DNA of 37,452 bases from Bacillota bacterium (GTDB taxonomy: Bacteria > Bacillota > Desulfitobacteriia > Desulfitobacteriales > JAJXUE01), in contig JAJZPO010000022.1 in NCBI GenBank assembly GCA_021811155.1, positions 1-37,452 on the forward strand, read 5' to 3'. The position numbers and the translations under genes were made by a program. Shown piece by piece: positions 16,885 to 25,521 of this stretch. The notes beneath the pieces are model-generated. The model did no database searches, was not told where the DNA came from, and worked only from the letters and a program-made list of their open reading frames with translations. The first letter of the stretch is position 1. Each line of letters opens with the position of its first letter.

Positions 16885-18078
16885 ATGCGCATCCTGCTGG
16901 TTTCCCATATGTATCCAAACTCTTTTAACCCTGTGGCCGGCATCTTTGTCAGGCAACAAGCGGAAGCTTTGCAGGCGCTAGGTATTGAGCTTATAGTGAT
17001 TTCACCCGTGCCCTGGGCGCCCGGACCCCTTCGCTTACACCCCAAGTGGGCGCGTTATGCGGAAATACCCCTGGAAGAGGATGTCAATGGCATACACGTT
17101 TTCCACCCACGGGTCCCGGAGTTTCCTCGCTCCTATGGTCTGCGGTTTTCCGGCTGGTTGTATCAAACCAGCGTCAAACCCCTCTTGACAAAGCTGCACT
17201 GTCAGCGGCCATTTGATTTGGTGCACGCCCATGTGGCATTGCCGGACGGCGCCAGCGCCCTCGCTTTCTGCCGCCATTATAACGTGCCCTTGGTACTAAC
17301 TATCCATGGACAGGACTTCTTTCATACCATTCACAGGAACCATGCCTGCCGCGCCAAAGTTCAACAGGTGCTTCAGGCTGCGGAGCGGGTCGTACTGGTA
17401 AGTTCTAAGCTCAGAAGCCTGGCCGAAGCAGAAGGGCTTGTATCAGATATGAGCAAAATAAAGATAGTACATAACGGGGTCGACCTGAAGAGCGTTTACC
17501 AAGGCGAAAACCCGCTGCAAGCCGCCTATGCCGGTAAACAATTGGTACTATCAGTCGGATATTTAATCAAGCGCAAAGGACATGCCTTCATGCTGGAGGC
17601 AATTTCCCGCCTGGCACCGAACTTCCCGCAACTCCGCTACCTGATTGTGGGCAGCGGGGAGGAACAAGAAAACTTGGCATCCCAGGCCAAGGCTCTTGGC
17701 ATAGCTGAGAGGGTCGAGTTTCTAGGCCGGCGCTCCCACCGGGAAGTGCTGCAGTATATGGATGCCTGTGATATCTTCGCCCTCCCCAGCTGGGATGAAG
17801 CTTTCGGCGTGGTCTATGCAGAAGCCATGGCGCAGGGCCGGCCGGTAATCGGCTGCAGGGGAGAGGGTATCGAGGACTTTGTCGTACACGGGAAAACCGG
17901 ATATTTGGCTGAACCCAGAGACACTGAGTCCCTTACCAGGATCCTCGCCAATCTTCTGGCGCATCCCTCTCAAGCAGTAGAAGTGGGACTGGCGGCCAGG
18001 AAAGTGGTGGCAGAAGAGTTTACCTGGGATAAATGCGCCCTTAAGTTAAAGGAAGTTTATGCTTCTATGCTAAGCTAA
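16885..18078 (+). CDS. GT4 glycosyltransferase, inverted relative to the cluster
   Basis: A 397-residue GT-B enzyme with a typical N-terminus (MRILLVSHMYPNSFNPVAGIF). Donor-domain motifs include VLSVGYLIKRKGH near 221-233, the LIVGSGEE turn, and an EX7E motif (E305 and E313 in DEAFGVVYAEAMAQGRPVIG). It probably adds a sugar to the same lipid-linked repeat unit. Everything else between 12279 and 31955 is on the minus strand, so this gene is a one-gene inversion or insertion. It has its own TATAAT, a good SD and a strong terminator at 18149-18186. Its last 9 bases overlap the end of the convergent gene. Confidence 0.9.
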   Translation: MRILLVSHMYPNSFNPVAGIFVRQQAEALQALGIELIVISPVPWAPGPLRLHPKWARYAEIPLEEDVNGIHVFHPRVPEFPRSYGLRFSGWLYQTSVKPLLTKLHCQRPFDLVHAHVALPDGASALAFCRHYNVPLVLTIHGQDFFHTIHRNHACRAKVQQVLQAAERVVLVSSKLRSLAEAEGLVSDMSKIKIVHNGVDLKSVYQGENPLQAAYAGKQLVLSVGYLIKRKGHAFMLEAISRLAPNFPQLRYLIVGSGEEQENLASQAKALGIAERVEFLGRRSHREVLQYMDACDIFALPSWDEAFGVVYAEAMAQGRPVIGCRGEGIEDFVVHGKTGYLAEPRDTESLTRILANLLAHPSQAVEVGLAARKVVAEEFTWDKCALKLKEVYASMLS

Positions 18079-19287
18079 GATCCCTAACTGGTCCAGCCAA
18101 GACTTGATGATTTGCTGCCAGCTATAATGCTCCGAGACGAAAATTCTCCCCGCGCGTCCCATCTCTTGACGCGCGGGATTTTTTTTCAGCTGCAGCACTG
18201 CCTCAGCCAGTTGTGCCGGGTTCTCCGGTTCAACCACAACCCCTCCTCCGGACTGCAGGACCAATTCTGCCGCCTCTCCCTCTCCACAGTAGATTACCGG
18301 CACTTCAGAGCCTAGAGCAGGAAACATTTTGGAAGGGCGGGCGCCCTCGAAGAGCTTTGATTTTTTCAGGGGCACGATGCTGGCGCCGGCCAGGGAAAAA
18401 TAGCGGGGCATCTGCTGGACGGGTTGGAAGTCAACGAAACTTACATGTGTTAAGCCCCTGGCTTGCGCCATTTCCTGCAGCTTAGGTTTTTCTGTTCCAT
18501 CACCTACGAACAAAAACCTGATATCCCGGTGCTCCTTCAATATCTCAGCTGCCGAGATCACGCTTTCCAGCCCCTGGGCATACCCCATGGTGCCCGTGTA
18601 AATCAATACAAAGTCATCGGTCCCCAGCTTTAAACTCTCGGCCAGCTGCCAATCCCGCTCCCGGGGTGAAAACATATCCAGGTTAACACCGTTGGGTAGG
18701 AATGTGACCTTCTCAGCCGGCAGGCCGCGCTCAAGCAAAGAGTTGCGAATACCTTCGGTCTGAGTGGAGATTTTCCATGCTTTGCGGTAGAGCAGGTTTT
18801 CCAGCCGCTTTGCCGCTGAAATCATCCATTTATTGTTCACCAGGCCAAGAGCCACAGCGGACTCAGGCCACAGGTCAGAAATATTCATAATCATTTTGCA
18901 GTTATGCCACCGGCTGTATGTTAGGGCTGCAATCCCCAGAAAAAGGGGTGGCGACTCAAATAGGATGATGTCCTGCTGTCCTGCCTTGCTCAAGCCCCAG
19001 AAGGAGGAAAAGACGAAAGAAAAGTAGTTCGAGAGGCGTTTCCAGAATCGGCCGCGTTCTACCGGATATATCCAGGTGCGCCAAACCGGAAGGCCGTCTA
19101 CTTCATCATGCATCAGCCACCGGCCCCGGTATTCAGGTGGAATTACACCTGTGGGGTGGTTGGGGAAAGCTGTCACCACGGTTACCGCATGGCCCGCCTG
19201 CTGCAGCCCTTTTGCGACTTCTTTCAGACGCACCTGGGCGGCTCCGGACTCGGGCGGGAAGTATTGGGTCAGGATTAGGATGCGCAT
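18070..19287 (-). CDS. WbuB-like GT4 glycosyltransferase
   Basis: A 405-residue GT-B glycosyltransferase. The N-terminus (MRILILTQYFPPESGAAQVRLKEVAKGL) and the motifs TAFPNHPTG, SDLWPESAVALGL and FLPNGVNLDMF are characteristic of the WbuB group, found in O-antigen and capsule clusters and often acting on amino-deoxy sugars. The ATG at 19287 has GAGGAG 5 nt upstream; a TTG at 19308 would overlap the preceding gene. The 3' end is unusual: the codons for KKNPARQEMGRAGR also spell, on the other strand, the terminator of the convergent gene. It ends the upstream sub-operon that begins near 31955. Confidence 0.88.
   Translation of the reverse strand: MRILILTQYFPPESGAAQVRLKEVAKGLQQAGHAVTVVTAFPNHPTGVIPPEYRGRWLMHDEVDGLPVWRTWIYPVERGRFWKRLSNYFSFVFSSFWGLSKAGQQDIILFESPPLFLGIAALTYSRWHNCKMIMNISDLWPESAVALGLVNNKWMISAAKRLENLLYRKAWKISTQTEGIRNSLLERGLPAEKVTFLPNGVNLDMFSPRERDWQLAESLKLGTDDFVLIYTGTMGYAQGLESVISAAEILKEHRDIRFLFVGDGTEKPKLQEMAQARGLTHVSFVDFQPVQQMPRYFSLAGASIVPLKKSKLFEGARPSKMFPALGSEVPVIYCGEGEAAELVLQSGGGVVVEPENPAQLAEAVLQLKKNPARQEMGRAGRIFVSEHYSWQQIIKSWLDQLGILA
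18149..18186 (+). terminator. strong terminator of the inverted GT gene, inside the convergent coding region
   Basis: A perfect 10-bp stem (CCCGCGCGTC / GACGCGCGGG) with a 9-nt loop is followed by A and eight T. It lies about 70 nt after the plus-strand stop codon at 18078 but wholly inside the minus-strand reading frame. Its G/C arms and T-run meet all the usual criteria for intrinsic termination on the plus strand only. Confidence 0.85.
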
Positions 19288-19304
19288 GCAATCTCCTCGC
19301 TTAG

Positions 19305-20300
19305 TCAACGGCCTAAGACCTTTTTTAGATACGAACCGTACCGGGCGTATATGGTCCTGCCCACCCGGGCCCCAATAGTGCGGTTACGGTAGGCGTAAAG
19401 GTAAGATCGTTCCGTACTGCCAAAACTCTTTTTGAATTTGGCAATGCTGGGAATGTTGGCTCCTACCATATCGTATAATTTCACACCACCCGCCAGAGCA
19501 CGTTTAAGGTATTCCCACTGAATCAGGTTGTTGGGCACCACTTTATTATACTCACGATCAGAAACCCCGTCGAGGTAATAGGAGGTGCTGCGGTCGCGGG
19601 GAAAGACTCCCCCGGCAATATATTTACCTTCGTAGCTGGCCATGAGTACAGTCAAGTCACCGCTTGGATAAAGCTTTTCCCATAATATTTTAAAGTAATC
19701 GCGGCTGAAGGGAGGTTCCTTTCCCTGGCGGGTGTACACACCCCGGGATAGTATATAGTAAGGGTCCAGCCACTCCTCTAGATTCCGGGCCTCCAGGATC
19801 TCTACTCCCACTTTTTCGGCTTTACGCACAGCATTTCGGCAGCGCACTTCCAGCTGGGACCAAAGAGACTCTTCGTCTTCAGGTATCAATAAGTCCAGAG
19901 TGCAAAGCTCCTGAACCACGAAGCTATGCTGCTGCAGAACCTCCCGGGCTGAAGTGTCAGACAGGGCCAGTTCCAGATAGTCGATACGGTGTTCCGCCGC
20001 ATATTGTTCCAAGGCAGGAAGAAACTCAGCCAGATCTATAAATCCCAAGGGACCGCTGTGAGGCGTAGCAATTCCCATGAGAGGACTGCCGGCCAATTTT
20101 AAGGTCCATATGTGCCGCTCCGCCAGGGGTAAAATTCCTGCCAGGTTTCCCTCGGTGTCAAAAATGCCCAGCCGGTTAACCTTAACCCCAAAACCCTTTT
20201 CCACAATGTCCTGCCATTCCCAGCGGTGAAATAGAGAGCCCCTTGAATTTTGCAGCAAAAACTCCTGCCACTGTTCAAAGGTGAGCGGTTTAAGCTCCAA
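19305..20300 (-). CDS. FemAB-like GNAT acyltransferase
   Basis: A 331-residue protein of the FemAB/GNAT fold. Known members transfer amino acids from aminoacyl-tRNA to peptidoglycan precursors, or act beside exopolysaccharide systems. Visible features are the N-terminal SRGSLFHRWEWQDIVEKGFG motif, RNAVRKAEKVGVEI in the middle, the GKYIAGGVFPRDRSTSYYLDGVSDREY core, and the closing IAKFKKSFG, which recurs in FemAB-type proteins. Translation probably starts at a TTG at 20300, 11 nt inside the upstream gene, with AGGGAAG about 7 nt before. Placement in the polymer cluster suggests aminoacylation or acylation of the glycan or of its peptidoglycan acceptor. That role is inference. Confidence 0.8.
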   Translation of the reverse strand: MELKPLTFEQWQEFLLQNSRGSLFHRWEWQDIVEKGFGVKVNRLGIFDTEGNLAGILPLAERHIWTLKLAGSPLMGIATPHSGPLGFIDLAEFLPALEQYAAEHRIDYLELALSDTSAREVLQQHSFVVQELCTLDLLIPEDEESLWSQLEVRCRNAVRKAEKVGVEILEARNLEEWLDPYYILSRGVYTRQGKEPPFSRDYFKILWEKLYPSGDLTVLMASYEGKYIAGGVFPRDRSTSYYLDGVSDREYNKVVPNNLIQWEYLKRALAGGVKLYDMVGANIPSIAKFKKSFGSTERSYLYAYRNRTIGARVGRTIYARYGSYLKKVLGR

Positions 20301-21603
20301 AGCTGTTCTTCCCTTCTCTGTCGATGTAGCCCAAAGTCAAAAGCATTGCCATACTTAACCAAATCATCGGATCTTCAAAAAAACGCGCCTCGGACTGCGA
20401 ACTGATAAACACAGCAAGAAACCACAACAGATAGCCCACCCCCGGCACGTAGGCTGCATTGTCCAGACGGCGTAAGCGCCAGAGGCCCCTAAAGGCACAT
20501 ACAAGCACCCACGCCAGTGCCAAAAGCCCCAGGGCGCCTAATTCGGCGGCAATGGTCATGAGAGTGGTATGAGACAGTGTGGCCCCGTAGGGTACAGTCT
20601 TCAAGGCGCTGTAGTATTTCAAAAAGGTCTGTTGAAAGCCTCCCAGGCCCACACCCAGGAGAGGGTGGGAGCGAAACATGGCCCACGCCGCTTTCCACAG
20701 GTACAGCCGCTGCTCGTCCACAGCTCCCACACCCTGCTTCAAAGTCGCCAGGCGCTCATACACCGTTGGCCGCAGAATCACGATCATCCCGCCGAATAGG
20801 GTCATCAACCCTGCAGGCATCATAATGCCGGTCCTGGGCAGGAGGATTATCAGCATGATCAGAGCCAGAACGGTGGTGAGCAGTCCGCTCCTGGACAAGG
20901 TGACGGTCAAGGCCGCAAGGAGAGCAAGCAGAGAAACTATGTAAATCGCCTTAAACTTCGGCCGCTTTTCATGGTAAAAGAGGAGCAGATTGGAGACAAT
21001 CCCTAGAGCCAGGTAACGAGCGAAGATGTTAGGATCCACAAAAGTGGCGTTAACCCTGGCAATTTCACCTGTAGCCAGGTTGGCGTACCACAGGAAGTGA
21101 AGGGTCTTCCCCTCATACAGGGCCAGTGGGCTTAAGGCCACACCCACCCACTGTACTACCCCCAGGAGCTTCCATGCCTGCTTCCTTTCCGCCAATACAA
21201 TGAGGCTGAGAAAGAGGACAAATAGAGATATCAGGCGTACAACTTCGGTCAGGCTTTTCATTCTGCCCACCGAAACTAAGATACTCAAGGCCCCCACACC
21301 TATGTACAATATAAAAGCTCTGGTCAAGGGCTGCTTGAACGCCCACTTGAGCTTATCCCGCTGCAGTGGTTCCCGCCAGAGGCGCAGGGCAGCAGCCAGA
21401 GTTATCACTACTGTGACAATCCTGGCCAGGGAAACCATGCCAAAGGCTCCGCTGGAGCCCAATGACGGGTACCAGGTGCTCGATATGTCCAAAGCCACCG
21501 CAGCGGCCAAAACATAGACTAACGAGCCGGGGCGCTTCCAACCCAGATAGGCCAGACAACCCAGTGTAAGCAGGAGCGCCAGAGTCTTAAGCAACAGCAA
21601 CAT
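20290..21603 (-). CDS. wzy: Wzy/O-antigen-ligase family membrane protein (copy 1)
   Basis: A 437-residue multi-pass membrane protein with many hydrophobic helices and the Wzy_C/O-antigen ligase core. Key parts are NATFVDPNIFARYLALGI, TLSRSGLLTTVLAL, and the loop ending FRSHPLLGVGLGGFQQTF near 310-335, which precedes ALSHTTLMTIAAELGALGLL. Such proteins polymerise lipid-linked repeat units or ligate chains to an acceptor. The ATG overlaps the upstream stop codon (TGATG) and has GAAGGAG upstream, implying coupling. Together with the copy at 24207-25508 there are two members in one cluster, so one may be the polymerase and the other a ligase; sequence alone does not assign them. Confidence 0.85.
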   Translation of the reverse strand: MLLLLKTLALLLTLGCLAYLGWKRPGSLVYVLAAAVALDISSTWYPSLGSSGAFGMVSLARIVTVVITLAAALRLWREPLQRDKLKWAFKQPLTRAFILYIGVGALSILVSVGRMKSLTEVVRLISLFVLFLSLIVLAERKQAWKLLGVVQWVGVALSPLALYEGKTLHFLWYANLATGEIARVNATFVDPNIFARYLALGIVSNLLLFYHEKRPKFKAIYIVSLLALLAALTVTLSRSGLLTTVLALIMLIILLPRTGIMMPAGLMTLFGGMIVILRPTVYERLATLKQGVGAVDEQRLYLWKAAWAMFRSHPLLGVGLGGFQQTFLKYYSALKTVPYGATLSHTTLMTIAAELGALGLLALAWVLVCAFRGLWRLRRLDNAAYVPGVGYLLWFLAVFISSQSEARFFEDPMIWLSMAMLLTLGYIDREGKNSFGA

Positions 21604-23129
21604 CAGCCATCTCCTTCAAACTCTATTTGAAGCATTTCCTGAACGGGCATGTCGATATAACCCTCTCCTAGTTCGAAATCGCCTGTTACGGCAAGTATGC
21701 GCTCCGTTGGACAGTACAGCCGGATTCGGCCCGGCGGCAAGCCATCTCCTCTAACGCCCTGCCAATGAATCTTCCAGAGCCTTCCTTCCTGGTGTAAACT
21801 CAGCCTGGACTGGCGCCGGAGGTAAAACCAGCCCAGGATGTCCCGGGGAATAGCGATCCATGCTCCTTCTTTCTGGGCCTGTTGTATCAGTCGTACATAG
21901 ACATCGCCCCAAAAACGTGGCGCTGTGAAACTTTGGTTGTGCCAAAGCAGACTGACCATGCCGCCGAAGCGACGTGCGCTGGCCAAAATAGGCTGAACCA
22001 GGGAATAGGCTTGCTCCCGGTTCAAGTTCAGGTGTTCCTCCGCCAAGAGCGCCCCGTCCTGAATGTGCAGAGGCAGTTCCCACAAGTGTTCACAGTTTAA
22101 TGGCCGGTAGGGCTGGAGAGTACCGGCCCGGAACCCAACTGTTTCGTTAAAACCAAAGGTGGAATCATAAAGAAAGCCACCCTTGTCCAGAGCCTCAAAG
22201 GAGTCGGGAGACTTGAAATAAAGCCAATGCATTCTTACCCCCAAATCGGAGCGCCCCGTACGCTGGCTGATCTGCTTTAACTCCTGTGCAGCGTCTTCAG
22301 CATTGTGCCAGGCATCTATTCCGTGGACCCCAACTTCCCAGCCCTCTTGCTCTAAAGCCTGAAGCATTTCCTGATATTGCTCGGGTTCATAGTGGGATGC
22401 CCTATTAGCTGGCGCCCGTGGAATGTCTATTCCCTTGCCGGGCTTGCCGGGCTCCGGCATAAAGTACAGGCTTGAACGCACTTGCAAACTGCGCTCCAAC
22501 TCCAGAAGCTGGTTCAGTGCCTTCTGCCAGCAGTCTTGGCCCAGTCCAAGCTTGGCAGCGCAGGCTTTGTTGGCCTGCCACAATCCGGCAAGAAATTCCC
22601 TGATTGTAACTTTGCCGGAGCGTAAACGCCGCCAGTTCACCAGTGTGCTGCGGTAGAGATAACCCAAAAAGGTGCGTCCCAAGGGGAGTTCTTTCAGACT
22701 GAGGATATCTATATCATGAGTTAAGGCCATGCAATAAGTATAGCCCCATGGCACAGGCGGCAATTCAAGCCAGACCTGCAGTTCACGTCTGAAGACCTGG
22801 CGCAGTTCGTGTAATAGTTCATCGAGCCGGGGGCTGGAAGCCTGCCCAGGCGGCTGACCAAAGAGCAGCAAGGATTTGGCCTCCTGGCCGAGAGCAGGGA
22901 ATTCCACGCGGTGCAGCCTAGGGTTTTCGCCACTGACAGGCCCGCAGACCACAGCAAGAGGCGAACCGGATACAGTAGTGAGGTCGACTCCATCTACCAG
23001 CAGCACATCCACGCTAAAATCATTCCAATAAAAGGAGAGGCCCAAGAGCGCCTCTAATTCCTGGTACAGCCTAACCAAAGGCTGCCCGACATAACAGCCA
23101 ATCTTTCCCGCCGAAACCTCTGCGGTCAT
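21603..23129 (-). CDS. NodB/polysaccharide-deacetylase-like protein with uncharacterised flanks
   Basis: A 508-residue, apparently cytoplasmic protein with no signal peptide. The central part carries NodB-fold motifs: MALTHDIDIL near 154 (metal-binding Asp/His pair), EGWEVGVHG near 285 (His), a catalytic-type tract ending GVRMHWLYFKSP, and LLWHNQSF near 400. This matches the polysaccharide deacetylase superfamily in its THDVD-type subgroup. The first 140 residues and the last 80 have no obvious match. Its start overlaps the 2-epimerase stop (ATGA) and its stop overlaps the Wzy start, so it sits in a tightly coupled trio. N-deacetylation of the polymer or a precursor is the natural guess, but a cytoplasmic location is unusual for polymer deacetylases. 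Confidence 0.75.
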   Translation of the reverse strand: MTAEVSAGKIGCYVGQPLVRLYQELEALLGLSFYWNDFSVDVLLVDGVDLTTVSGSPLAVVCGPVSGENPRLHRVEFPALGQEAKSLLLFGQPPGQASSPRLDELLHELRQVFRRELQVWLELPPVPWGYTYCMALTHDIDILSLKELPLGRTFLGYLYRSTLVNWRRLRSGKVTIREFLAGLWQANKACAAKLGLGQDCWQKALNQLLELERSLQVRSSLYFMPEPGKPGKGIDIPRAPANRASHYEPEQYQEMLQALEQEGWEVGVHGIDAWHNAEDAAQELKQISQRTGRSDLGVRMHWLYFKSPDSFEALDKGGFLYDSTFGFNETVGFRAGTLQPYRPLNCEHLWELPLHIQDGALLAEEHLNLNREQAYSLVQPILASARRFGGMVSLLWHNQSFTAPRFWGDVYVRLIQQAQKEGAWIAIPRDILGWFYLRRQSRLSLHQEGRLWKIHWQGVRGDGLPPGRIRLYCPTERILAVTGDFELGEGYIDMPVQEMLQIEFEGDG

Positions 23130-24193
23130 GGCCCGCTTTCCTCCATAGCAGCAAGTATTTCCTGACTGGCCCTGCCATCGCCATAAAGATTCTCGATATA
23201 ATCCGGTCTGGGGTGGTTTTGATAATGTGCCACTGCTGCAAGGATTTTATCCCGGTCAGTACCGGTTAACACGTTCCACCCTGCTTCAACGGTTTCTACC
23301 CACTCAGTCTCGTTTCTCAGCGTAATGCAGGGAACCTTGCTCAGATACGCCTCTTTTTGCACTCCGCCCGAATCAGTCAGAACCAGCGCAGTCCTCTGAA
23401 GCAGCCAAACCATGTCAAGGTACCCTACGGGTTCCAGGATCTGTACATTATCTGATACAGTAACGTTGCTGTCATTTAGCACCTTTCGGGTGCGGGGGTG
23501 AAGCGGTAGTATGATCTTTGCCGGAATCCGAGCAAATGCCTGAAAAATTTGTTTCATACGTGAAATATCATCGGTATTTTCCGCCCTGTGGATCGTAGCA
23601 AGTAGGTAAGAGTTTGGTGCTAACTGATACCTTTTCCCTACGTTGCGTTCCTTTGCCCTTGCGGCAGATAACCGAAAAGCGTCGCACATTACGTCACCGG
23701 TGCGGACAACCCCTCGGGTTATGCCCTCCAGCGCCAAGTTTTTTACCGCTTGATCCGTAGGGCAGAACAATAGGCTGGAGATGTGATCAGTCAGAACTCT
23801 GTTTACTTCTTCGGGCATACGCTTGTTGTAGCTGCGCAGCCCAGCTTCCACGTGTGCGACGGGTATGTGCAATTTTGCTGCCGCCAAGGCTCCTGCCAAG
23901 GTCGAGTTGGTATCCCCATATACCAGAACCCAGTCTGGTTTCTCACCCAGCAAGATCCTTTCAACTCCGGCCAGCATCTCTCCCGTCTGCTCGCCGTGCT
24001 GCTTCGAACCAACACCCAGGTAAAAGTCTGCAGGCGGTATGCCAAGCTCTTCAAAAAATATGTCAGACATCTGTGGGTCATAATGTTGTCCCGTATGGAC
24101 TATTAGCTCCGTGTGCTTAGTGCGTAAAACCGCAGACACAGCCGCTGCCTTGACAAATTGTGGTCTGGCACCGATAACTGTTACTACTTTCAT
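23126..24193 (-). CDS. wecB/wbpI: UDP-GlcNAc-type 2-epimerase (WecB/WbpI family)
   Basis: Non-hydrolysing UDP-N-acetylhexosamine 2-epimerase, 355 residues, the usual length. Motifs are intact: VIGARPQFVKAA, HTGQHYD, DTNSTLAG, HVEAGLRS with E117, RMPEEVNR, LATIHRAEN, LHPRTRK and the TDSGGVQKEA donor loop. WecB makes UDP-ManNAc from UDP-GlcNAc; WbpI makes UDP-ManNAc3NAcA from UDP-GlcNAc3NAcA. With homologues of WbpA, B, D and E just upstream, the WbpI reaction is favoured here, but the paralogues cannot be told apart by eye. The ATG at 24193 (AGGAG 10 nt upstream) is preferred over an adjacent TTG at 24196. Confidence 0.9.
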   Translation of the reverse strand: MKVVTVIGARPQFVKAAAVSAVLRTKHTELIVHTGQHYDPQMSDIFFEELGIPPADFYLGVGSKQHGEQTGEMLAGVERILLGEKPDWVLVYGDTNSTLAGALAAAKLHIPVAHVEAGLRSYNKRMPEEVNRVLTDHISSLLFCPTDQAVKNLALEGITRGVVRTGDVMCDAFRLSAARAKERNVGKRYQLAPNSYLLATIHRAENTDDISRMKQIFQAFARIPAKIILPLHPRTRKVLNDSNVTVSDNVQILEPVGYLDMVWLLQRTALVLTDSGGVQKEAYLSKVPCITLRNETEWVETVEAGWNVLTGTDRDKILAAVAHYQNHPRPDYIENLYGDGRASQEILAAMEESGP

Positions 24194-24206
24194 CAATAGT
24201 CAACTC

Positions 24207-25508
24207 CTAGCTTGGCAGCCTCTCCATGCCGTACACCAAGCCCATCAGTCCCATCAGGATTGGCATCAATTGCAGGTTGTAGAGAAGCCCGGCGGTAAGG
24301 TCGAAAAACATCACTGCTACGGTCGCTATAATCAGTGAAATAGCCAGAATCGCATTTGTTCCCGTTCCTTGGGAATGCTTGCGCGCTACCAGACAGGGCT
24401 TCAAGAATATCCAGAGGTAAATCAGCGCTCCGATCAACCCATAACGTCGGAAGATCAGTAAATACTCACTATCCACAAGGGTCGTCTGGCTCTCCTTACC
24501 GGTACCCCAACCAAGAATAGGTGATCGCTTTGCGACATCTAAGGATGCCATACCACGTTTATAATGTCCCTGAGCAGACGTGCTGGTTTCTAGACGAGAA
24601 CCTTCGAGCATCCTGCCATAAAAGTAGGGGGGGGAAGTAAGGAGCACTGCTATTGTGAGTACAAATACTACGCCAATTTTTCTTAATGTCCCTTTATTCC
24701 ATTGGTATCTCCATAAGGCCCAAATACTCATCAGCACCAAAACGATGGCCGCACTGGCAACTGCCATTCGGGAGATAGTCAGAAATACAAGCTTAAGAGA
24801 AAAGGCTATCAAGATTAATAACAAAGCGGACGCCTTTAGCTTATCGCTGCGAAAATAGTAAAAGCCCGTGACGTAGGCCAAAACAATTACCGCGAAAATG
24901 CCGGACATGTTCGGATTGTCAAAAGTACCTAAAACCCTCGGAGGATTTGCCCCAACCAAATTATCTAAATGGCCCGGAGCTAGAAATGGGGTTAGCCAGC
25001 TGTTCATATTCAACAGGTTTACAAACTGTCCGAGTGAAATAACCACTATCACGGCAAAAGCCAAGAAAAAACCCTTTTTCAAAACTTTGTATTCCCTTTC
25101 GCCGGCTTCCAGGCTGATCAATAGAGTACCAACAAGGTAGTACTTGGCCAGCGTGACTATTTCCATTAGATCACGGATGCCAAATGAGTTTTTTAGTACA
25201 AATACACCATAAAGATTTGAAGCAATATAGGATGCCAAAAAGAGCAAGAAGACCTGGGAAATTTGCTTTATAGGCTTACTTATTCGACTTTTAGCCGCTT
25301 TAGCGGTTTCGTCAAGCTTTGCTCCTTGCAACAGAAACAAAAGCGCGTTGAGAGTAAAACTGACGAAGATCAAGACATCATCAAGGCGGACGCGGGGCAG
25401 TCTGGAGCTGACTTCAAAGGAAGGCAGCAGCATCGTAGAGAACATGATAGCCAGAACAAGAACAAGTTTATTCTTGTTGGTCTTTGTAATGCCCATATAC
25501 CAGAACAT
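24207..25508 (-). CDS. O-antigen ligase/polymerase family membrane protein (copy 2)
   Basis: A 433-residue multi-pass membrane protein with the O-antigen ligase/Wzy layout. It has repeated hydrophobic helices, a FDNPNMSGIFAVIVL segment equivalent to the DPN motif of copy 1, TISRMAVASAAIVLVL, and a large loop ending VAKRSPILGWGTGKESQTTLVDSEYL before the last helices. Its coding sequence is visibly more AT-rich than the flanking genes, as is common for serotype-specific Wzy genes, and this may indicate horizontal replacement. The ATG has AGAGGTG nearby. It separates the 2-epimerase gene from the four other sugar-pathway genes. Confidence 0.8.
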   Translation of the reverse strand: MFWYMGITKTNKNKLVLVLAIMFSTMLLPSFEVSSRLPRVRLDDVLIFVSFTLNALLFLLQGAKLDETAKAAKSRISKPIKQISQVFLLFLASYIASNLYGVFVLKNSFGIRDLMEIVTLAKYYLVGTLLISLEAGEREYKVLKKGFFLAFAVIVVISLGQFVNLLNMNSWLTPFLAPGHLDNLVGANPPRVLGTFDNPNMSGIFAVIVLAYVTGFYYFRSDKLKASALLLILIAFSLKLVFLTISRMAVASAAIVLVLMSIWALWRYQWNKGTLRKIGVVFVLTIAVLLTSPPYFYGRMLEGSRLETSTSAQGHYKRGMASLDVAKRSPILGWGTGKESQTTLVDSEYLLIFRRYGLIGALIYLWIFLKPCLVARKHSQGTGTNAILAISLIIATVAVMFFDLTAGLLYNLQLMPILMGLMGLVYGMERLPS

Positions 25509-25521
25509 CTTGCACCTCTTA

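Noticed and set aside
16806-17045. 80-residue N-terminal extension of the glycosyltransferase at 15642
   Set aside because: It overlaps the divergent gene, has no GT-like sequence, and a good SD precedes the internal ATG at 16805.
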